DNA of 64,000 nucleotides from Alkalimonas sp. (GTDB lineage: Bacteria; Pseudomonadota; Gammaproteobacteria; Enterobacterales; Alteromonadaceae): NCBI RefSeq assembly GCF_020831925.1, contig NZ_JAFIFQ010000002.1, positions 1 through 64,000 of the forward strand, given 5' to 3'. Position numbers and translations under genes: made by a program. Below, piece by piece: positions 58,615 through 64,000 of the stretch. Each line of letters opens with the position of its first letter. The first letter of the stretch is position 1. A model generated the notes under the pieces. It worked only from the letters and a program-made list of their open reading frames with translations, searched no databases and was not told the DNA's origin.

Positions 58615-59653
58615 GCTTGGCCTTGTAAAGAGTCTGGTAGATGCTCATCAGTTCACTGGCTATCACGGGCAAAAGCTGTGTTTGAGCGTATTGAAAACCT
58701 GCTTGCTGCATGCGCTGATAATCTGGTTCTGCTAATTGCCAACATTGCTTCAATTGTAGAAGTAATTGTTCAATCAGCATTGGCTCGGTTTGCTGCTGGC
58801 TAATCACCCAGCCAAATTCCGGTTTTAGCTGTGCTCTGGCGCCATCAGTTTCGGTGGCAATCACCGGGGTATAACAGGCCAGGGCCTCCGTCATCACGAG
58901 GCCAAAGGATTCCTGCCGTGACAAACTCAGCAACACCTTGGCTCGCTGATACCATTTTCTTAGCTGCAGTGGGTTTTGACTTGGCAGCCACAGAAGCTTT
59001 GGGTAGAGCTGTTGCCACTGTTTAACCTTGTCCGATGCGGGGCCCTGGCCGATAATGCAAATCGTATGCTGCTGCAGTAACGGTAATAGCTGCTCCAAAC
59101 GATCCAAGCCTTTGTTATGATTCAAACTGCCAACAAAGAGTAGATCAATATCTTTCTCGGATGGCCTCAACCGGTCCGCGTTGCCATAGTCAGCAGCAAT
59201 GCCGGCGGCCAGTACCCGGGCCGAGACGGGTTGCTGGTAAAATGCCTGCTTTAAAGGCTCACTGGCAAAAAGCCACTGCTCGACCCAGCCAGCGCACCAG
59301 CGATACAGTGTACCCGGCGGTTGATAGCGGTAGATATCACTGCCATGGCAGGTCACTACTATTTTGGCAGAGCGGTGACGGAGGCACTTGTACAAAATGG
59401 CCAACCAAATGGTTGGGTAAAAAAAGTGTACATGCAGGATATCAAAACGCTGTCGACAGAAGACGAAACGCAGCACAAAATCCAGCAACCACACCGGGTA
59501 TTTACACAGCCGGTTCAGCAAGCCATCATTGTGCCAACGCATCCAATGGTAGGCGGTTGCCACAGGAAGTGCTTGCCGCTGAAGCTCGATAAACTGTCCT
59601 TGAACCGGTGCCGAGGGTTTGGGTCCCATATTGCTTATTAGCAAGATTTGCAT
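58601..59653 (-). CDS. Glycosyltransferase family 4
   Basis: A 350-residue GT-B sugar transferase. The N-terminal half contains FDILHVHFFYPTIWLAIL and VTCHGSDIYRY; the C-terminal half has LFVGSLNHNKGLDRLEQLL, IIGQGPASDKV and the EX7E motif region LSRQESFGLVMTEALACYTPVIATE. The track start is a TTG; the adjacent ATG (MQILLISNMGPKP) is used. It is the first gene of the minus-strand glycan operon, divergent from the wecA-like gene, with the AAGCTGAA repeats between them. Confidence 0.92.
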   Translation of the reverse strand: MQILLISNMGPKPSAPVQGQFIELQRQALPVATAYHWMRWHNDGLLNRLCKYPVWLLDFVLRFVFCRQRFDILHVHFFYPTIWLAILYKCLRHRSAKIVVTCHGSDIYRYQPPGTLYRWCAGWVEQWLFASEPLKQAFYQQPVSARVLAAGIAADYGNADRLRPSEKDIDLLFVGSLNHNKGLDRLEQLLPLLQQHTICIIGQGPASDKVKQWQQLYPKLLWLPSQNPLQLRKWYQRAKVLLSLSRQESFGLVMTEALACYTPVIATETDGARAQLKPEFGWVISQQQTEPMLIEQLLLQLKQCWQLAEPDYQRMQQAGFQYAQTQLLPVIASELMSIYQTLYKAKHDLK

Positions 59654-59688
59654 CAATCTATCTCATACATCGGGATTTTTATCCTATG

Positions 59689-59734
59689 TTCAGCTTAGTG
59701 CAAGCTGAATGACTGTAAGCTGAATCCTAAGCTG
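59689..59734. repeat. AAGCTGAA repeats in the divergent GT4-wecA promoter region
   Basis: TTCAGCTT (59689-59696) is followed by AAGCTGAA at 59702-59709 and 59717-59724 and by AAGCTG at 59729-59734. The first two form an inverted repeat with a 5-base gap and the rest are direct copies 15 and 12 bp apart. The position suggests a shared regulator site. Confidence 0.55.
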
Positions 59735-59762
59735 CTGCTCAGCATAACAAAAAAGGATGTCT

Positions 59763-60815
59763 ATGTATTCGCTGTTCTGGCCTGTTATTAGTTGCTTTTT
59801 AATCACAGCGTTAATGCTACAAGTATTGTTCCCTCTAGCCCACCGGCTAGGCTTATTAGATATACCCAAAGGCCGCAAGCAACATCAAGGCAAAGTCCCG
59901 CTGATTGGTGGCTTAGCCATCTTTACTGGCGTATCTGTAGGCCTACTTGTGGCCGATGCCAGCCTGATGCAGCATTGGGCCTATATTGGTTGTGCCTTGG
60001 TGATCGTACTGCTAGGTGCTCTGGATGATGCACTGGATCTATCGGTATCTGTGCGTCTGATTTTTCAATGTCTGGTGGCGATTGCGATGATGTGGTTGCT
60101 GGATTTGCACCTGGCCCATCTTGGCAATTTGTTTGGCTTTGGCCCGGTCGAGCTTGGCTGGTTTGGCCCACCATTGACAATTATTGCTGTCATCGCTGCC
60201 ATCAATGCATTTAACATGACCGATGGCATCGATGGCCTGGCTGGTAGTTTGAGCCTTTTAACCATGCTGGCGCTCGCATTTTTTATGCTGATGTGGGGGC
60301 AGCAGGATACGGCCTTGTTAGCAATCATGATGATGGTTGCTCTAGTGCCCTACCTTGCAGCAAATCTGCAGTATTTTGGCTTGCGTAAGGTTTTTCTTGG
60401 CGATGCTGGCAGCATGTTAATTGGGCTAACTGTGATCTGGCTATTGCTGCAAGGCAGCCAAAGTGCAGCCAGCAGCTTTCGACCCGTGACGGCCTTGTGG
60501 ATCATCGCCATTCCATTACTGGATATGGCAGTGATCATGATTCGGCGCATTCGCAAAGGCCAGTCCCCTTTTAAAGCTGACCGAGAGCATTTGCATCATA
60601 TTTCACTTCGGCTAGGTCTGGCCCCACGTCATGCATTGATGTTTATCGTTGGCCTGGCAGGGACCGCTGCCAGTATTGGTGCCTTGGCAGAGTACCTGCT
60701 ATTGCCTGACATCGTAATTTTGCTGATGTTTCTTCTGGTGGGCGCAGGCTACTATTATCTGTTATTGCATGTCTGGCGCATTGTGTCCGCGCTGCGCCGT
60801 CGAAGTCAGCGCTGA
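59763..60815 (+). CDS. Undecaprenyl-phosphate GlcNAc-1-phosphate transferase-like (WecA/MraY family)
   Basis: Polytopic membrane enzyme that moves a HexNAc-1-phosphate onto undecaprenyl phosphate, the first step of a lipid-linked glycan. Of about 350 residues, the family motifs are: LGALDDALDLSV (Asp pair), NAFNMTDGIDGLAGS, FLGDAGSMLIG and DREHLHHISLRLGL (the WecA-type His motif). Of two in-frame ATGs, 59763 has AAGGA at five bases and is preferred. It ends one base before the convergent DUF3581 gene. Confidence 0.93.
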   Translation: MYSLFWPVISCFLITALMLQVLFPLAHRLGLLDIPKGRKQHQGKVPLIGGLAIFTGVSVGLLVADASLMQHWAYIGCALVIVLLGALDDALDLSVSVRLIFQCLVAIAMMWLLDLHLAHLGNLFGFGPVELGWFGPPLTIIAVIAAINAFNMTDGIDGLAGSLSLLTMLALAFFMLMWGQQDTALLAIMMMVALVPYLAANLQYFGLRKVFLGDAGSMLIGLTVIWLLLQGSQSAASSFRPVTALWIIAIPLLDMAVIMIRRIRKGQSPFKADREHLHHISLRLGLAPRHALMFIVGLAGTAASIGALAEYLLLPDIVILLMFLLVGAGYYYLLLHVWRIVSALRRRSQR

Positions 60816-60816
60816 C

Positions 60817-61521
60817 TCAGGCGGCGAAAGCCGCCTTGCGACGGTTGTACTCAGCAATCATGGCTTCCATGCTGGGGGCGTCATAAGGTGATAAGTTACT
60901 TAAAATCATCCGCTTACGACCTTGACCAATGTGGTTTCCATCGCAACTCAGGCTAAAATCAAGCAGAGCACTGCCACGTTTTCCTGCAACCTCCAGGCTT
61001 GAATTGGATAGCACTAAATGAGGTGAGCAAGTCGGCAACTGCATGAGTTCCAGTGTCATGCTCTCGTAAATGACCATAGGTCGCTGCGGATGGATCATGA
61101 CTTGCTGCTGCTGCATCAGAGGATGCAAAATATGTGGAAAGTTTTCACCGGAAAACTGCACATAATCAGTTGCGATCGCTTCAATTAACCCTAAGTCTTT
61201 GCTTATAGCACCCTGTTGCGTCAACGACAGGTAGACTTTTCCGTCTCGGTCACAAATTCGGATCTCACTGCCATCCTGCTCGAAGTGTAACCAAACATCC
61301 GCAGCGACCATGCCAGCGAAGGTACAGCACAATCGTTCGCTGATACCGTACTGACTTAACAACCAGGAAAACATCAAATCACCCGGCACGCAAAATCGCT
61401 TGGCATCTTCATCATGCAACGGATTAAAGTCACCGGCTACTTTTTTGGCAAAGGTACTGCCTTGTTGACGACTGAAGCTAAACTCGCCGGCTTGCTGATT
61501 AATATAAGGGGTCAAAAACAT
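60817..61521 (-). CDS. DUF3581-family protein
   Basis: A 234-residue cytoplasmic protein of the DUF3581 family, found widely in Alteromonadales and Vibrionales. It begins MFLTPYINQQAGEFSFSRQQGSTFAKKVAGDFNPLHDEDAKRFCVPGDLMFSWLL. That FNPLHDED..RFCVPGDLMF segment resembles hot-dog MaoC-type dehydratases, so a hot-dog fold is possible. No function is established. It stands alone. Confidence 0.88.
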   Translation of the reverse strand: MFLTPYINQQAGEFSFSRQQGSTFAKKVAGDFNPLHDEDAKRFCVPGDLMFSWLLSQYGISERLCCTFAGMVAADVWLHFEQDGSEIRICDRDGKVYLSLTQQGAISKDLGLIEAIATDYVQFSGENFPHILHPLMQQQQVMIHPQRPMVIYESMTLELMQLPTCSPHLVLSNSSLEVAGKRGSALLDFSLSCDGNHIGQGRKRMILSNLSPYDAPSMEAMIAEYNRRKAAFAA

Positions 61522-61741
61522 GAAATATCCACGGGTTTAATGCAAAACCCGACAAGTCTACCCTAATTTCCCCTTAAATTGGTCTAGCCAGTGCAGATTT
61601 TCTCGTTGAGGATTGGCATATTCGCTTCCTTTTCAGGTGGCGATTTTGAATTATGGCAGGCTTTATGCTTTCTTAACGGTATGGCAGGGGTGACTGGGCA
61701 CTCCCTGTATCACAATGCAGTTCAAGGCACGAGAAGATACC

Positions 61742-62236
61742 ATGACGTTTAAAACCGGTCGTCAACACTTAGCAGCAACAAAAAAACTGACTCTGGCTGA
61801 GCTGGAAGACAAGCTGCTCGAACATCAACAGTTGATCAACGCCATCGTGAAAGACAGCGGCATCTTATTGCCATCTCTGCTGCAAGGACCTGCCATCGCA
61901 GACACCGCTGCAACTACATTTACTGCCGCTTTGAAATCCTATGCCAGCAAAGACTACGCAACTGCCGCTCATCATTTTCGTCAGGCAGCCATGATGGGCC
62001 ATGCTAAAGCTCAGTATTATCTTGGATTAATGTTCGCAAAAGGTCTTGGTATGCCAGCCTCTATCAAGCGCGCTTATTGCTGGTTACTGCTGGCAGCCAA
62101 GCAGCGTGATCAATCCGCCCTGGAATTGGTTCGTACTTTACAGAGCAAAATGTCAGCGGACTTATTGCAGCAAGCCACTGAGTTGGCAGCAGAGCGTTTT
62201 GAATCCATCGAAGACAGAAAAAACGCCCTGAGCTGA
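61742..62236 (+). CDS. Sel1-repeat protein
   Basis: A 164-residue protein with an N-terminal helical region (KKLTLAELEDKLLEHQQLINAIVKDSG) and two Sel1-like repeats (about residues 62-130: YASKDYATAAHHFRQAAMMGHAKAQYYLGLMFAKGLGMPASIKRAYCWLLLAAKQ). Sel1 repeats mediate protein contacts. The ATG at 61742 is chosen because of GAGAAG upstream. It lies just upstream of the SulA-like gene on the same strand but probably has its own promoter. Role unknown. Confidence 0.85.
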   Translation: MTFKTGRQHLAATKKLTLAELEDKLLEHQQLINAIVKDSGILLPSLLQGPAIADTAATTFTAALKSYASKDYATAAHHFRQAAMMGHAKAQYYLGLMFAKGLGMPASIKRAYCWLLLAAKQRDQSALELVRTLQSKMSADLLQQATELAAERFESIEDRKNALS

Positions 62237-62270
62237 AAAAAGTGCTTGATTTATCATCAACAGCAAACTA

Positions 62271-62301
62271 CTGTATATGCATACACTGTATATAACAACA
62301 G
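62271..62301 (+). promoter_or_regulatory. Two overlapping LexA (SOS) boxes
   Basis: CTGTATATAACAACAG (62286-62301) is a perfect CTGT-N8-ACAG SOS box. CTGTATATGCATACAC (62271-62286) differs at one position and overlaps it by one base. Both lie just upstream of the SulA-like start. Confidence 0.85.
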
Positions 62302-62313
62302 TTAGGAGTTGGT

Positions 62314-62727
62314 ATGAGTTCACCACAAAGCCACAAGCAGACGTCCATGAATATTAGCAACCAACCTGGTTTGCATTATTGTCTCCCCTCAGCTGAGCAA
62401 CAAGAAAGCCGTTATCTGAATGAATTGCTTCAACAACAGCTGCACGCCAAAGGTTGGACCTTGGTCCTGGCACCAGAAACTTCGTCATTAAAAGTGTTGG
62501 CAGATATGGAGATGTTGCAGCAAAGCCGCACTTTATTGATTCATCGCAAGCAAATTCAGGATTTAGCCGGCACCTTAAAAAAAGCCATCCTTGCTGGCAC
62601 CTGCAGTTGTATTATCAACTTTGCTGAGCTGACTGATTTGCAACAAACACATGAGTTATCGCTACTGGCCGAGTCTTGCGGCTGTGCGGTATACTGCTTT
62701 ACAACCAATACCAGCTGGTGCCATTAA
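62314..62727 (+). CDS. sulA: SulA-like SOS cell-division inhibitor
   Basis: A 137-residue protein that aligns by eye with the core of E. coli SulA: KGWTLVLAPETSSLKVL against the QSRWQLWLTP region, then LLIHRKQIQDLAGTLKKAILAGTCSCIINFAE against the ISQLSP..RALRTGNYSVVIGW region. SulA binds FtsZ and blocks division during the SOS response. The tandem LexA boxes directly upstream support the call strongly. GGAG lies before the ATG. The protein is shorter than E. coli SulA (169), mostly at the N terminus, and lexA is not adjacent. Confidence 0.82.
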   Translation: MSSPQSHKQTSMNISNQPGLHYCLPSAEQQESRYLNELLQQQLHAKGWTLVLAPETSSLKVLADMEMLQQSRTLLIHRKQIQDLAGTLKKAILAGTCSCIINFAELTDLQQTHELSLLAESCGCAVYCFTTNTSWCH

Positions 62728-62765
62728 AACGCAGCAGCCACTTTAAACAAAACATCGTCGAGCCA

Positions 62766-63260
62766 ATGCATTGTTATTGTGGATCCGGACTTAGTTACAG
62801 CCATTGTTGTCAACCCTACCATAGCGGGCTGAGGCAAGCTGAAACCTGTGAACAGCTGATGCGTTCTCGCTATAGCGCTTTTTGCCGTAAAGAACTGCCC
62901 TATTTACAGCTCAGTTGTGTAGCAGAGCTGCAAGCGGAGCAAAGCCCGGAACAGATGCGCGACTTTGTTAGCCGAGTTCATTTTGTACGACTTAAGCTGT
63001 TGCCATTGCCGCACTTGGTTTTTTCCAAAGATGAAGGCTACGTCCATTTTCAGGTGTGGTATCTGCTTGGCAATCAATTACACAGTTTTAGCGAGCTTTC
63101 TCATTTTGTCCGTCAGCAAGACCGATGGCTATACAGCAGCGGTGACGTTCGTGAGCACGTAGCGCAAAAAGTTGGCCGCAATGATCCCTGCCCCTGTGGC
63201 AGTGGCCGTAAATTTAAGTCCTGTCAGCCACATTTAGCTTCAGGTCATGCAGCGGCATGA
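62766..63260 (+). CDS. ychJ: YchJ-family protein with two SEC-C zinc motifs (UPF0225)
   Basis: A 164-residue protein with a zinc-binding SEC-C motif at each end: CYCGSGLSYSHCC and CPCGSGRKFKSCQPH (the second has CQPH in place of CC). The middle is the YchJ domain (MRSRYSAFCRKELPYL, FVSRVHFVRLKLLPLP). The start at 62766 gives a normal N terminus; the longer track start 62676 is inside the SulA-like gene. The function of YchJ is not known. It follows sulA by 38 bp. Confidence 0.88.
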   Translation: MHCYCGSGLSYSHCCQPYHSGLRQAETCEQLMRSRYSAFCRKELPYLQLSCVAELQAEQSPEQMRDFVSRVHFVRLKLLPLPHLVFSKDEGYVHFQVWYLLGNQLHSFSELSHFVRQQDRWLYSSGDVREHVAQKVGRNDPCPCGSGRKFKSCQPHLASGHAAA

Positions 63261-63712
63261 ATGTCTAATTGCTGCAACACCTCGTATAAAGCTGTGGCAT
63301 CTGTTTCTATTGGCTCTATCCCTTCTTGATACAGCCGACGCCGACTATGCAAATCCAAATTATCAGCCACCCGAACATCCAATTTTTTCGGATCGTTTTT
63401 CAGAACCCAAGGCAAAGGGCTTAGCTGTTGCTGCAAACGACTTTGCGTAAAGCCCTGATGCAAGGCATCGCTACACAGTTGGCAGCATTCCAGATCCCCA
63501 TCTTGCCAGCTAAAGGGTCTTTGCTCACGCAAGCCTAAGCTTTGCCTAAGAGAGTGTTCTGGAGTGACCAGCTGCTGTTGTCTCAATACAAAAGCAGCCT
63601 GCTCTTCGACGGCAGTCGATAACATTGCCCGCCATAAACGAAAATCAGCAGGCTGCTGCTTTTGCAGCGCTTGATTCATTTTTGGACCAAGTTGCCACTC
63701 ATGGATCAACAT
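63245..63712 (-). CDS. VC2046/SO_2500-like hypothetical protein
   Basis: A 155-residue protein that resembles, from memory, the VC2046/SO_2500 family of Vibrio and Shewanella; the match should be confirmed. The N terminus MLIHEWQLGPKMNQALQKQQPADFRLWRAMLS and the middle LSPLPWVLKNDPKKLDVRVADN are its most distinctive parts. It has no signal peptide or membrane helix. The track starts at a TTG 15 codons upstream; ATG at 63712 is preferred. Its end overlaps the ychJ stop by 16 bases in convergent orientation. Confidence 0.6.
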   Translation of the reverse strand: MLIHEWQLGPKMNQALQKQQPADFRLWRAMLSTAVEEQAAFVLRQQQLVTPEHSLRQSLGLREQRPFSWQDGDLECCQLCSDALHQGFTQSRLQQQLSPLPWVLKNDPKKLDVRVADNLDLHSRRRLYQEGIEPIETDATALYEVLQQLDIHAAA

Positions 63713-63779
63713 GGATTCAGTTCCAGGATTGTTCTTGCTGACTTTATCGGCAAACAAACAAATAAATAAAGGCCGCGCC

Positions 63780-63807
63780 TTTACATCAAGGTTTTTTTTG
63801 GTATTAT
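63780..63807 (+). promoter_or_regulatory. Promoter of tRNA-Tyr
   Basis: TTTACA and TATTAT with a 16-bp spacer; transcription would start a few bases before the tRNA. Confidence 0.65.
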
Positions 63808-63820
63808 GCAGGCCTTGTGT

Positions 63821-63905
<85 letters not shown>

Positions 63906-64000
63906 CTTTCCTTCATCACCATAGCTTTTTTCCTTGCTATCCCCCCTTATTTTACTGACACTTAATCTATGACACTTCAACACTGTTGTCTCAATGGATA

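Overview
The window is a contiguous stretch of gammaproteobacterial chromosome with moderate GC and dense, mostly vertically inherited genes. The gene set (seqA-pgm with ybfF, ybfE, fldA and fur nearby; a ydbH-ynbE-ydbL trio; a GntR-type propionate regulator; DUF3581, DUF2788 and a VC2046/SO_2500-like protein) points to the Alteromonadales/Chromatiaceae group. Rheinheimera, Alishewanella or Arsukibacterium are my best guesses. That placement is inferred from gene content, not from a database search. I see no prophage, insertion sequence, CRISPR array or integron.

Layout. 1-1.9 kb: start of a methylcitrate (propionate) operon on the minus strand (GntR regulator, prpB, first codons of prpC), with three copies of the palindrome ATTGTCGACAAT or its core. 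2-5.2 kb: rlmI, a secreted trypsin-like protease with a PEP-CTERM-like tail, and a YceI protein. 5.2-11.2 kb: PilZ protein, the giant helicase HrpA, a CBS-pair protein and a periplasmic asparaginase. 11.4-18.8 kb: MipA/OmpV porin-like protein, TspO, an AraC regulator divergent from an AlkB-type alkane monooxygenase, two small-molecule transferases, exonuclease I and a DUF4282 protein. 18.9-24.6 kb: thiamine operon thiC-thiDE-thiS-thiG-thiH behind a TPP riboswitch. 24.7-30 kb: upp, then a TolC/HlyD/ABC-2/ABC-2 export operon that lacks its ATPase. 30-44.4 kb: envelope genes (NlpE-META lipoprotein, M16 peptidase, YdbH-YnbE-YdbL), Nnr metabolite repair, a beta-propeller histidine kinase and rnk. 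44.4-46.7 kb: a three-gene operon DUF1538 membrane protein / P-II-like protein / CBS protein, ending in three 30-bp hairpin repeats. 46.8-51.8 kb: glycogen phosphorylase, phosphoglucomutase, SeqA. 52-55 kb: ybfF, DUF2788, ybfE, fldA, a DUF4442 hot-dog protein, fur. 55-60.8 kb: a polysaccharide cluster (YdcF-like, O-antigen ligase/polymerase-like, GT2, WecG-type GT26, GT4) divergent from a WecA-like initiating transferase. 60.8-64 kb: DUF3581, a Sel1 protein, a SulA-like SOS division inhibitor behind two overlapping LexA boxes, YchJ, a VC2046-like protein and tRNA-Tyr.

How parts work together. The thi operon makes both halves of thiamine phosphate under TPP control, but thiF is not in the operon. 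pgm and glgP together feed glycogen carbon to glucose-6-phosphate. WecA, three glycosyltransferases and the Wzy/WaaL-like protein form a lipid-linked glycan pathway. The best candidates for undescribed biology are the DUF1538/P-II/CBS module, the terminator-like hairpin that holds the hrpA ribosome binding site and runs into its TTG start, the triple 30-bp hairpin array, the AAGCTGAA repeats between the two halves of the polysaccharide locus, and the ATPase-less double ABC-2 operon.

Most starts follow the ORF track. Where a better ribosome binding site or family length supports a downstream start, I moved it and say so. No intergenic stretch exceeds about 300 bases except the 18826-19196 leader, which holds the thi promoter and the TPP riboswitch.
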